This document shows, piece after piece, positions 37,839 through 46,242 of a stretch of DNA of 64,000 nucleotides (position 1 is its first letter; every line of letters begins with the position of its first letter). The DNA lies in NCBI GenBank assembly GCA_027494055.1, contig JAOSJO010000001.1, forward strand, positions 620,001 to 684,000. Reading direction: 5' to 3'. Both the position numbers and the translations under genes were made by a program. The stretch is from Anaerolineae bacterium (GTDB lineage: Bacteria; Chloroflexota; Anaerolineae; Aggregatilineales; JAFGMM01). The notes beneath the pieces are model-generated. The model was not told the DNA's origin. It worked only from the letters and a program-made list of their open reading frames with translations, and ran no database searches.

Positions 37839-38387
37839 ATGTCACGGGTTCTTCGGCGACTGGTGAATGGTACACTGGGGGCAGCGCTTCTGCTCACACT
37901 CGCAACTGGCTTGGTTTACGCACAGGAAGGCGACATGGAGACGACGACCGTGGAGGCGAACAAGGCGCTGGTGCGCGCCTTTACTGAGGCCGACAACAGC
38001 CGCGATTACGACGCGCTCGATGCCATTCTCGCAGAGGACTTCCAGCGCCACAGTTCGGCAACCCCTGGGGCGGTGGTGACCAACCGGGAGGAGATGAAAG
38101 CCTTCATGCACGGGAGTACGGTCACATTCCCGGACCAGGAGATCACGATTGAAATGATGGTGGCGGAGGGTGACCTGGTGGCTATCTACGCCGTCCTCAG
38201 GGGCACGATGGATGGGCCTATGGGTGACATCCCGCCAACCGGGGGTAGCATCGAGGCGCCCTTCCTGGGGATCTTCCGCATCGAGGATGGCCTGATCGCC
38301 GAGCTGTGGGTCGAGTGGGATAACGTGTACTTCATGACCCAACTGGGGCTGTTCCCGCCGCCGGGTGGCGCGCCCTCCGGCGACTAG
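37839..38387 (+). CDS. Secreted SnoaL-like (NTF2-fold) protein
   Basis: A 182-residue exported protein. The signal peptide (LVNGTLGAALLLTLATGLVYA-Q) is clear. The mature part is an NTF2-like SnoaL domain: ANKALVRAFTEADNSRDYDALDAIL, EDFQRHSS, then FPDQEITIEMMVAEGDLVAIYAVLRGT and the aromatic C-terminal strand. Members of this polyketide-cyclase-like group include ester cyclases but many have no known activity. ATG 37839 has AAAAAGGAGG upstream. It is divergent from the BTAD regulator. Confidence 0.87.
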   Translation: MSRVLRRLVNGTLGAALLLTLATGLVYAQEGDMETTTVEANKALVRAFTEADNSRDYDALDAILAEDFQRHSSATPGAVVTNREEMKAFMHGSTVTFPDQEITIEMMVAEGDLVAIYAVLRGTMDGPMGDIPPTGGSIEAPFLGIFRIEDGLIAELWVEWDNVYFMTQLGLFPPPGGAPSGD

Positions 38388-38478
38388 CCAGGCGGTGTGA
38401 GGGCCTGACGGTCAACCCGTCGCCAGGTCGCTCGCCCACCTGCACGGTGGGCAGGGCATCCCCATCAGCGTGTCCAGC

Positions 38479-38507
38479 ACCACCGCGCCGCATGTCGGCG
38501 CGGTGGT
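38479..38507. terminator. Perfect 12-bp hairpin after SnoaL-like gene
   Basis: ACCACCGCGCCG (38479-38490) and CGGCGCGGTGGT (38496-38507) pair perfectly around CATGT. No T-tract follows. It lies about 90 bp after the SnoaL stop, in a gap (38388-38673) with no supported gene. The stretch can also be read as a short coding tail ending AFDRDA, so it may be gene debris rather than a terminator. Confidence 0.35.
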
Positions 38508-38673
38508 TGCCTTTGACCGCGACGCCTGAGCCGCCGGCGTCACCGCCCCATGACCATGGGGGGATTTACCCCGCGCGACCGATCATTTATGAATATTGTG
38601 AAGATCTGCCAGGCCAGGGCGCGCGTGGCGAAAGGGGGGTATTGGCGCGCCGGGGCGGGAGAGGCAGGAGAGC

Positions 38674-39429
38674 ATGAAGAGTATGAGGGAGTCCGTGCTT
38701 CAGGCGGCTGCGGGGCTGGCCGCCATTGGTTCGTGCCTGTTTGCCATCTTCTCCTTTTTCGGCGTCGAGCGTGCGCAGGACCTGCTGTCATTCGGCGCGG
38801 CGTCGGCAGTGGGCGCGGGCAACGAGACGCTGCAATCGCGCACCACCGAAACGCCGGGCGCGCTGGAGGTCAAAGCCCCCATCGCCATTGTGATCGACGA
38901 GCCGACCAACCTGCGCGCGGGGCCGGGCATGCAGTACGACATCCTTGCCCAGCTTGAGGAAGGCGCGCAGTTCCACATCGTCGCGCAAGCGCACGATGAA
39001 GAGGGCGCGGCCTGGTATCGCGTCGAACACCCGGAGTACGACCGCGACGGGGAGACGTGGATCGCGTCGTGGGTGGTGGAGGTCAAGCCGGACGACGCCA
39101 GGATCGCCTTCGCGGACGAGACGCCCGTCCCACCCCCCACCACCGAGGCGACCGCCACCGCCGCCGTCGCCGGGCCAGGGTCGCCGCCGGGCGCTGGCCG
39201 CACCGCAACGCCCGAGCCGCCGGCGGCAGACACCCCGGCCTCAACCGAGACGCCCGCCCAGGTCTGCAACCCCGGCCAGTGGGGGGAGGGCTGCGGCGCG
39301 GAGTCGTGCCCCGCCGACCACCTTGCCGTGTGCGACGAGGCGGGCAGCGGCTGGGATTGCGTCTTCGCGCCCGAACAGTGCGCGCCCGCGCCGCCTGAGG
39401 ATATCACGCCCACCGCAGTCGGGGATTAG
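38674..39429 (+). CDS. Membrane-anchored SH3-domain protein
   Basis: A 251-residue protein. An N-terminal hydrophobic helix (LAAIGSCLFAIFSFFGV) acts as anchor or uncleaved signal. A bacterial SH3 domain follows (EPTNLRAGPGMQYDILAQLEEGAQF, AAWYRVEHPEYD, TWIASWVVEV). A Thr/Pro/Ala-rich linker of about 60 residues leads to a small cysteine-rich module with six or more Cys (CNPGQWGEGCGAESC, then CDEAGSGWDCVFAPEQC). It probably binds the envelope or an extracellular ligand. It precedes fdhD by 115 bp on the same strand without an obvious functional link. Confidence 0.8.
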   Translation: MKSMRESVLQAAAGLAAIGSCLFAIFSFFGVERAQDLLSFGAASAVGAGNETLQSRTTETPGALEVKAPIAIVIDEPTNLRAGPGMQYDILAQLEEGAQFHIVAQAHDEEGAAWYRVEHPEYDRDGETWIASWVVEVKPDDARIAFADETPVPPPTTEATATAAVAGPGSPPGAGRTATPEPPAADTPASTETPAQVCNPGQWGEGCGAESCPADHLAVCDEAGSGWDCVFAPEQCAPAPPEDITPTAVGD

Positions 39430-39544
39430 GCCTTTGGGCTTCGGCCTTCCAGGCTTCGGGTCTTCTCCTGCCGCCACACTTGCCGCGCCCGGTCGCTGAC
39501 GGTACACTGTCAGCCCAACCTGCAAGGCATCCCAGGGCGATTGC

Positions 39545-40399
39545 ATGAGCGACGAGGCGCACGCCGGCATCCCCGGCGCGACCCCAAACCAGCACCTTCT
39601 CGCGGACGCGGAGGGCGTCCACGCCGTGGCGCGCGCCATCCCGACGGAGGCGATGGTTACCGTGTTCGTCAACGGCGTCGAGTTGGTGAACCTGATGTGC
39701 ACCCCCGTCGATCAGGAGGCGCTCGCGCTGGGGTTCCTGCGCAACGAGGGCCTGATCGGCCGGCGCGAGGACGTGCGCGCCCTCTATGTGTGCAAGGCCG
39801 GCGGCTGCGTGGATGTGTGGCTCGCCTACGACATCAGCGACCGGCCCCGCCGGCAGGTCATCACCTCCGGCTGCGTCGGCGGGGTGACGTTCGACGACCT
39901 GGCGCGGGCGCGCCCGCCGCTCCAGTCTGACCTCACGGCGACGCCGGCGCAGCTCCAGCGGCTGATGCACGCGCTCTACGCCGCGGCGGCGCTGCACAAC
40001 CAGTCGGGCGGCGTGCATACGTCCGCGCTGTGCCGGGGCGAGGCGCTGCTGCTGGTCGCCGAGGACGTGGGCCGCCACAACACGCTCGACAAGCTGCACG
40101 GGATGGCGCTCGCCGCCGGGATCGACCCGCGTGACTGCATCCTGATCACGACCGGGCGTGTCAGCTCCGAGATGTTGGGCAAGGCGCACAATATGGGCGC
40201 GCCGGTCGTGGCGAGCCGCACCTCGCCGACCAGCCTCTCGGTGACGATGGCCGAGGCGTGGAATATCACCCTCGTCGGCTACGTGCGCCGCGACCGGCTC
40301 ACGGTTTACACGCACCCCTGGCGGCTCGGCGTCGGCGCGGAGGGGGCGGTCGATGGGCAGGCGCAGCGGTTCTCTCTACCCCTTGAGGAGGGCGAATAA
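39545..40399 (+). CDS. fdhD: Formate dehydrogenase accessory sulfurtransferase FdhD
   Basis: A 284-residue FdhD protein. It takes sulfur from a cysteine desulfurase and delivers it to the molybdenum or tungsten bis-MGD cofactor of formate dehydrogenase and relatives. The conserved blocks are TSGCVGGVTF with the active cysteine, SGGVHTSALC, and EDVGRHNTLDK. The late ITTGRVSSEM and GAPVVASRTSPTS are also typical. Its ATG-preceding region has AGGGCG. The stop overlaps the start of the sugar isomerase-like gene as TAATG. No formate dehydrogenase is in the window; the only Mo/W enzyme seen is the AOR at 5 kb. Confidence 0.93.
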   Translation: MSDEAHAGIPGATPNQHLLADAEGVHAVARAIPTEAMVTVFVNGVELVNLMCTPVDQEALALGFLRNEGLIGRREDVRALYVCKAGGCVDVWLAYDISDRPRRQVITSGCVGGVTFDDLARARPPLQSDLTATPAQLQRLMHALYAAAALHNQSGGVHTSALCRGEALLLVAEDVGRHNTLDKLHGMALAAGIDPRDCILITTGRVSSEMLGKAHNMGAPVVASRTSPTSLSVTMAEAWNITLVGYVRRDRLTVYTHPWRLGVGAEGAVDGQAQRFSLPLEEGE

Positions 40400-41235
40400 T
40401 GCGGCTTGGCGGACCGGTGCTTGATCCGTTCGACGACCCTGAAGGCTGGATCGCGGCGCTCAGGCGGCGCGGCTACAGCGCCGCCTACTGCCCGGTCGAC
40501 GCGGCCCAGGGCGAGGACGTCGCGCAGGCATACGCGCAAGCGGCCCAGGACGCGGATATCATCATTGCCGAGGTGGGTGCGTGGAGCAACCCGCTCAGCC
40601 CCGATGAGGACACCCGCCGCGCGGCGGTCGCCCGGTGCGAGGCACAACTGGCGCTCGCCGACCGCATCGGCGCGCGCTGCTGCGTCAACATCGCCGGTTC
40701 GCGCGGCGCGCAGTGGGACGGCCCGCATCCCCAGAACCTCACCGACGACACCTTCCACCTCATCGTGGAGACGGTGCGCGCCATCATCGACGCGGTGAAG
40801 CCAACGCGCGCGTTCTACACCCTGGAGCCGATGCCCTGGGCCTACCCCGACTCGCCTGACGCCTACCTGCGGCTGCTTGCCGCCATCGACCGCCCGCAGT
40901 TTGCCGTGCACCTCGACCCGGTGAACATCGTCAACAGCCCGGCGCGCTACTTCAACAACGGTGCGCTGATACGTGAGTGCTTCGCGAAGCTCGGCCCGCA
41001 CATCAAAAGCTGCCACGCCAAGGACATCACGCTTCAGGGCGCGCTCACGGTGCACCTCGACGAGGTGCGGCCCGGCCTGGGCGCGCTGGATTACCGCGCC
41101 TACCTGGCCGAACTGGACCGGCTCGATCCGGACACGCCGCTCATGCTGGAACACCTCCAGGCCGCCGAGGACTACACCCACGCGGCGGGATACGTGCGCG
41201 GCGTGGCGCGTGACCTGGGCATCACGATCCGCTAG
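40399..41235 (+). CDS. Sugar phosphate isomerase/epimerase-like TIM barrel
   Basis: A 278-residue xylose-isomerase-like TIM barrel (AP endonuclease 2 superfamily). Metal-site candidates are the Glu in FYTLEPMPWA, the Asp/His in VHLDPVNIVN, SCHAKDI, and the Glu in LMLEHL. This pattern fits sugar or inositol catabolic isomerases and epimerases. The ATG overlaps the fdhD stop (TAATG) behind GGAGGGCGAATA, so translation is coupled. The MFS transporter 37 bp downstream could import the substrate. Confidence 0.87.
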   Translation: MRLGGPVLDPFDDPEGWIAALRRRGYSAAYCPVDAAQGEDVAQAYAQAAQDADIIIAEVGAWSNPLSPDEDTRRAAVARCEAQLALADRIGARCCVNIAGSRGAQWDGPHPQNLTDDTFHLIVETVRAIIDAVKPTRAFYTLEPMPWAYPDSPDAYLRLLAAIDRPQFAVHLDPVNIVNSPARYFNNGALIRECFAKLGPHIKSCHAKDITLQGALTVHLDEVRPGLGALDYRAYLAELDRLDPDTPLMLEHLQAAEDYTHAAGYVRGVARDLGITIR

Positions 41236-41271
41236 AATAGGGCCTGCGCTGCTTGATGGACACCCACAACC

Positions 41272-42487
41272 GTGAGGCCGGCATTGTTCAGCTACCTCGG
41301 TCATAACACCCGCTGGCTTGCGCTCTCCTACCTGCTCTGGGGCATCGGGGAGGGCCTCTGGCTGTACGTGCAGCCGCTCTACATCGTCGGCCTCGGCGCA
41401 GACCCGGCGCAGATCGGCGTGGTGATGGGCGTCATGGCGCTGGTGCGCGTGTTCGTCAACCTCCCGGCGGGCTGGCTCGCCGACCGCTTCGAGGCGCGCC
41501 GGATCATGCTGCCGGGCTGGTTCCTGGGCGTGGCCGGCGTCACCCTCATCGCGCTTGCCCCAGACTGGCGCTGGCTGATCCCGGCGTTCGCGGTCTACGG
41601 CCTGTCGGGATACGGCGTGCCGGTCTCCGCCGCCTACGCCAACCGCGTCGTCGAAATGGAGCGCGAAACGCACCCGACCCAGAGCTTCAACCGCGTGCTG
41701 ACGACCGTCTACGCGGCCTACTCCGCCGGGCTGATCGTCTCGCCGGCGGTCGGCGGCTGGCTCGGCGCGGCCCTGGGGCTGCGTCCGGTGTTCTTCATCT
41801 CGGCGGCGTGGTTTGCGCTCTCCGTGCTCGCGGTGCTGCGCACGCGCCCCGCGCCGGCGGTGGCGCGCCAGCCTGGCCCCGGCTACGGCGGGCTGCTGAG
41901 GTTGCGCTGGCTGATGCTGGCCGCCCTCCCGGTGGCCCTGGCCTTCGTTGCGATGGCGCTGGTCGCGCCGACGACCGGGCTGACGGCGAAGTTCATGGAG
42001 GACGTGCGCGGCTTCGACGTGGCGACGATTGGGGCGCTCGGCTCGATCAACGCCCTCGGCATGACGCTGCTGAACCTGGCGCTGGGCCGCGATGCAAACG
42101 CGCTGCGCGCCTTCCTCGCGGCGGTGGCGTTGATCGGGGTCGGGGGCGGGGCTATTCCTGCTCAGCGGCGACCTTGGGCTGGTGGGCGTCGGCTATTTCG
42201 TCGCCGGCAGCGTGATGGCGGCGCGCCCGCTCGTCGAGAGCGCCATCGTGCAGCGCATCCGGGCGGATCAACGCGGCGTCGTCCTTGCCGCCGTCGAGTC
42301 GATCTTCTCGCTCGGCACAGCGGCCGGCACGTGGACCGCCGGCTGGCTCTATGCAGGGCTGGGACCGCAGGCGCCGTTCGAGGCGGCGCTGATCGTCCTG
42401 CCGGTCACGGGGGCGCTGTGCTGGCTGGCGCTGCGCGTCCCGCGCGGCGTCAGGGCGGCGGCCCCGGCCACCCCTGGCGCAGACTGA
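41272..42487 (+). CDS. MFS transporter (one frame break)
   Basis: A 404-residue MFS transporter after removing one G from 42148-42151. Twelve hydrophobic segments are present. The loop 2-3 signature reads GWLADRFEARRIML, a good match to the G-x-x-x-D-R-x-G-R-R family motif, and an equivalent in the second half (ESAIVQRIRADQRG) is weaker. The substrate is unknown; the adjacent sugar isomerase gene hints at a sugar or sugar acid. GTG 41272 is the best start, although the ribosome site is weak. Confidence 0.83.
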
Positions 42488-42567
42488 CTTGGCGCGCCGC
42501 GCCATTGCCGGTTAGAATTCACGGATGCAACGCGATCCGGACAAGTGCAAACGGTGGGATCAGGCCT

Positions 42568-43271
42568 ATGTCAGGTGAGACAAGACTCGTGATCGGGATG
42601 ACCCTGGTGGGCGTCGTGTTTGCGGCGGCGCTGATCTGTCTGGGGTGGTGGCGCTGCTCGGCCAGCAGAGCGCCGCGCCGGCGCTCGCCCCAACGCAGAC
42701 GCTGCCGCCCACGTCGGCGGCCTCGCCCACGTTCTACGTTTTCAGCACCCTGCCGCCGGTCACTGACACGCCGGTCCCGACCAATACCCCCGTCCCGACA
42801 AACACGCCGGTCGCCACCGACACGCCGGAGCCGACGCCCATCACGCCGACGAACACGCCGCGCCCCACCAACCCGCCGCCTCCGCCACCGACTAACCCGC
42901 CTCCGCCGCCGCAGTCGATCAAGGGGCTGACGGCGAGCTTCAACATCGAGGGCGGGCCGGGGTTCGGCGTCAACCAGCCGATCTGGTTCAACTTCACCAT
43001 CACCAACCCCACCACCAGCCCGGTGAGCTATGGCCGCCTTGGCGTGGCGGTCGAGGAGAACGGCCAGAACCAGCCGGACCTGTACCACACCAGCTACTCC
43101 GAGACCACGATCCGACCCGGCGAGGTCTTCAACTGGCGCGACCAGTTGACCATCCCGCGCGCCGGCACGTTCTTGCTCCGCTTGTCGATCTGCTACCCGG
43201 ACATTGCCACGTGCACCACAGCCGGCGAGTGGGAGTACCTCAGCAACGGCGCGACGATCACGGTGCAGTGA
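42568..43271 (+). CDS. Membrane-anchored Thr/Pro-linker protein with CARDB-like beta domain (one frame break)
   Basis: About 234 residues after restoring one G in 42642-42645, which joins LVIGMTLVGVVFAAALICLG to VVALLGQQSAAPAL. The membrane helix is followed by a Pro/Thr-rich linker of some 70 residues (TNTPVPTNTPV, then NPPPPPPTNPPPPP). The C-terminal 100 residues form an Ig-like/CARDB-type beta-sandwich (NIEGGPGFGVNQPIWFNFTITNPTTSPVS). Likely a surface-exposed structural or binding protein. It may be independent of the MFS gene 80 bp upstream. Confidence 0.75.
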
Positions 43272-43298
43272 GGCGGCGCGCCATGCGAGAGCGCCGCC
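43272..43298. terminator. Hairpin after CARDB-like gene
   Basis: GGCGGCGC and GCGCCGCC (8 bp each) enclose an 11-nt loop that starts directly after the stop codon. No T-tract. It resembles the hairpin at 8769-8796, which shares the GCGCGCCATGCG loop region. Confidence 0.4.
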
Positions 43299-43364
43299 CG
43301 GCAGCCACGGAAGTGATTCAGACTCCCCAGTGGGAACCACGATAGCGTCTACTGATGTTGTTCG

Positions 43365-43450
43365 CACTTCGCCTCACTCCCTGTCCCGCTCTCCACACTG
43401 TGGAGAGGGGGAGTCGAAGCCGCGCCCTGCGCGGCGAGACGGGGGTGAGG
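43365..43450. repeat. Dispersed palindromic repeat (family B)
   Basis: CCTCACTCCC, GCTCTCCACACTGTGGAGAG, GCCGCGCCCTGCGCGGC and GGGGGTGAGG occur in order. The outer parts are inverted copies and the centre contains two further palindromes. Similar elements are at 46020, 54594 and 62408. The rest of the gene-free interval 43299-43787 shows only an AT-richer upstream region of the glycosyltransferase. Confidence 0.6.
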
Positions 43451-43787
43451 TCGAACCGGATACGCGCACAGCGCCGCCATTGCACCGGCTTGAATCAGTT
43501 CATACCCTGACCGTAAGGAACAACACGCACAGGTTGTAGCCATCATCGCAGCGCACAATGAAGCCACAGGCTCACGACCACACGCCGCGCCCCACTGGAA
43601 TCCGCCGCGTGGTCGCCGCCACTTACCGACCCCTGCACATCTGCCGTCTCCGCCCCCGGCGACGGCAGATAGAAATCGCTTTGACCTTTGTCACGCTTAT
43701 TTCACATCACTTTCACGCGCGTGGAAGATAATTGTGCTACGCTCTTAGCCAAGCCGCGCTACGCCGACATGAGGACACAACCCAACC

Positions 43788-45197
43788 ATGGCGCCCACCC
43801 TCACGATCACCGACGACCCCAGTACGACCGACGCTCCGCCCGACGAACCGCCGCCTACCGACCCGACCTCAGCCCCCGCCGCCACAGCCCTGGCCGAACA
43901 ACCGATCGCTGGCTTCAGGGCGCGGCGCAGCCCCGCGCGGAACGGCCACGCCCTCAACGTTGGCTTCATCGCGACCCGGCTCGACGGCGTGGACGGCGTA
44001 TCGCTGGAGGCGCTCAAGTGGGTGACGGTCTGCCGCCGCCTGGGTCACGAGACGTTCTACTGCGCCGGCCAGCTTGAGCCGAGCGCGCCGCCGGGCCGCC
44101 TGGTGCCGGAGATGCACTTCAGGCACCCGGAGGCGACGTGGATCCACGACCAGGCCTTTGGGCGCGCCGACGGGCACCCCGAACTGCACGCGCGCATCCG
44201 CCGCATGGCCGGCCATCTCAAGGCGGAGATTGCGGCGTTTGTCGCCGAATACAACATCCACGTGCTCATCCCCGAAAACGCGCTCACCATCCCCATGCAC
44301 ATCCCGCTGGGCGTGGCGATCTGCGAGTACCTCGCCGAGACCGGGATGCCGGCGCTGGCGCACCACCACGACTTCTACTGGGAGCGCGACCGCTACGCCG
44401 TCAACGGGATCGGCGCGATCCTGCGCGACGCCTTCCCGCCGCACGACCTGCCCAACCTGCGGCACAGCGTCATCAACACGGCGCAAGTGGAGAGCCTGCG
44501 CGTGCGCTACGGCCTGGAAGCGACCCTGATCCCCAACGTGTGGGACTTCGACGCCGCCCCGCCCCAGGTTGACGCCTTCAACGCCGACTTCCGCGCGGCG
44601 TTCGACCTCGCGCCCGATGACGTGGTCATCCTCCAGCCCACGCGCGTGGTGCGCCGGAAGGCCATCGAACGCGCGGTCGCGCTGGTGCGGCTGCTCGACG
44701 ACCCCAGGTACAAGCTGGTGCTCACCGGCACGGTGGGCGACGAGCCAGACGACTACCAGGCCTTCCTGCTGGAGCGCATCGCCGAGGCGGGCCTCGACGC
44801 GCAGGTGCGCTGGATTGGCGACCGGCTGGACGATTGCCGCAGCGTGCGCGGCGGGCAGAAGGTCTATGCCCTGTGGGACGCCTACGTACACGCCGACTTC
44901 GTCACCTACCCCAGCGCCATCGAAGGGTTTGGCAATGCGCTCCTGGAGACGATCTTCTACCGCAAGCCGTTCATGATAAATCGCTACCCGGTCTACGTGC
45001 GCGACATCGCGCCGACCGGCCTGAAGGCCATCGAGATCGACGGCGCGCCCACAGCGGAAACGGCGCGCGCCGTGCGCGCGCTGCTGGCTGACCCCGACCG
45101 GCAGCGTGAGATGGTCGAGCACAACTTCGCCGTCGCCAGGGCGCGCTTCTCGCTCGACGTGCTGGAACAGCGGCTGGCGCGCCTCCTCGAATTCTGA
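43788..45197 (+). CDS. GT-B glycosyltransferase (family 4-like)
   Basis: A 469-residue glycosyltransferase. A low-complexity Pro/Thr-rich N-terminus of about 50 residues precedes the core. The N-terminal Rossmann part (NVGFIATRLDGVDGVSLEALKW) is typical of GT4 enzymes. The C-terminal part has ILQPTRVVRRKAIERAVALV, the nucleotide-sugar loop and the SAIEGFGNALLE acidic motif (E-x7-E type). Its product could be a glycolipid, trehalose-like or envelope glycan; nothing nearby decides. ATG 43788 is preceded by GAGGAC. It is a single gene flanked by gaps. Confidence 0.87.
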   Translation: MAPTLTITDDPSTTDAPPDEPPPTDPTSAPAATALAEQPIAGFRARRSPARNGHALNVGFIATRLDGVDGVSLEALKWVTVCRRLGHETFYCAGQLEPSAPPGRLVPEMHFRHPEATWIHDQAFGRADGHPELHARIRRMAGHLKAEIAAFVAEYNIHVLIPENALTIPMHIPLGVAICEYLAETGMPALAHHHDFYWERDRYAVNGIGAILRDAFPPHDLPNLRHSVINTAQVESLRVRYGLEATLIPNVWDFDAAPPQVDAFNADFRAAFDLAPDDVVILQPTRVVRRKAIERAVALVRLLDDPRYKLVLTGTVGDEPDDYQAFLLERIAEAGLDAQVRWIGDRLDDCRSVRGGQKVYALWDAYVHADFVTYPSAIEGFGNALLETIFYRKPFMINRYPVYVRDIAPTGLKAIEIDGAPTAETARAVRALLADPDRQREMVEHNFAVARARFSLDVLEQRLARLLEF

Positions 45198-45301
45198 CGG
45201 CGCAGGCCACGCAACGAGACGAGGCAGGCAACTCTCCGCGTGTGGGGGCGGCCCGGCGGGTTGCCCGGTCTGGCTCCCCTACCCAAATCGCCGCAACCAG
45301 T

Positions 45302-45334
45302 AGCTTCCCGAAAGCTCCAAGCTTTCGGGAAGCT
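45302..45334. repeat. Perfect 15-bp inverted repeat
   Basis: AGCTTCCCGAAAGCT (45302-45316), a CCA loop, then AGCTTTCGGGAAGCT (45320-45334). It lies between convergent genes (glycosyltransferase and membrane protein). There is no adjacent T-tract. It may be a bidirectional terminator or a repeat-element hairpin. Confidence 0.7.
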
Positions 45335-45402
45335 GCAACACAGGCCTGCCATTTTCCTTGAGGAAGCGATTCCGAGACGCGCCAACCCCCGGCGAACGCG
45401 CG

Positions 45403-45879
45403 CTAGACCCGGCCAAACGCGCGCTTGGTGTTCTCATCGACGAGCAGCCCGACGATTGCCAGGATGCTGAGCACGATAAGGACAATGTTCACCGGGCCGA
45501 GCGCGCCGCCGCTCACGATGGTGGTCAGCACCTGGAGGACGATAAACGCCCCGTTGACCACAATCGCGCCGATATACGCCCAGGGCTTGACCATAAACAC
45601 GCCCGCAGCGACCACAAACGTCGCGACGCTCAGCGCCAGACCGATGATGCCGAGAACCGTGATGAGGCCGCTGATCGCCCCCAGCGCCACCACGCCCACC
45701 CCGGCTTCAGGCGCGTTGCTCTGACCCACCCAGTCGGCAAGCCCCACCGTCAGCCCGCCCAGCACGCCGCCGCAGCCGACGAGGATCGCGTTGATGCACA
45801 GCGAGGCGGCGGCGAGCAGGATCAGGTACACGCCGACGAGCACGGCAACGGTCGAGTTGGATTGCTGCGCTTCAGTCAT
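45403..45879 (-). CDS. Four-helix integral membrane protein
   Basis: A 158-residue protein with four predicted transmembrane segments (VAVLVGVYLILLAAASLCINAIL, ITVLGIIGLALSVATFVVAAGVF, YIGAIVVNGAFIVLQVLTTIV, VNIVLIVLSILAIVGLLV). It ends in a short basic tail (DENTKRAFGRV). It resembles small DUF4064/DUF2127-like membrane proteins, but I do not recognise a specific family. ATG 45879 has GGAG 8 bases upstream. It stands alone, convergent with the glycosyltransferase. Confidence 0.75.
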   Translation of the reverse strand: MTEAQQSNSTVAVLVGVYLILLAAASLCINAILVGCGGVLGGLTVGLADWVGQSNAPEAGVGVVALGAISGLITVLGIIGLALSVATFVVAAGVFMVKPWAYIGAIVVNGAFIVLQVLTTIVSGGALGPVNIVLIVLSILAIVGLLVDENTKRAFGRV

Positions 45880-46019
45880 ACAGTTGTCTCCATTGTCACG
45901 TAAGGCGTGCCGTATCGCGCACGTCTAGGATAGCCAATCCTGCGCCGCGCGCAATGCCTGCGCGCAGCGCTTCTGCAAAGTCGGTAGGGCATGTTAGCAT
46001 ATGGCTTTGTGCCTTCTTC

Positions 46020-46130
46020 CCTCACCCCTAAATCCCCTCTCCCACAAGGGGAGAGGGGACTTCAACCCGCTCGATGCCCCTCGCCCCACTGTGGAGAGGG
46101 GCGCCGACCGGAGGTCGGCGGGGTGAGAGG
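46020..46130. repeat. Dispersed palindromic repeat (family B), double copy
   Basis: CCTCACCCCT, CCCCTCTCCCACAAGGGGAGAGGGG, then CCCCACTGTGGAGAGGGG, GCCGACCGGAGGTCGGC and GGGGTGAGAGG. Two CTCTCC/GGAGAG palindromes and one GCCGACC palindrome sit within the 45880-46242 gap. No gene is supported there. Confidence 0.65.
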
Positions 46131-46242
46131 AAACAGCCGCGAGGGACTCTGCAAATTCCCTATCCCGGCGCGCCATTGTCTTGCACGCGCTGCCACCGTT
46201 ATGTAAAATTGCACACCGCAACACCACCATCGAGGACGCGAG

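Noticed and set aside
41272-42930. 552-codon frame joining the MFS gene to the next gene
   Set aside because: It is a chimera created by the G-run breaks at 42148 and 42642; two separate proteins are recovered after correction.
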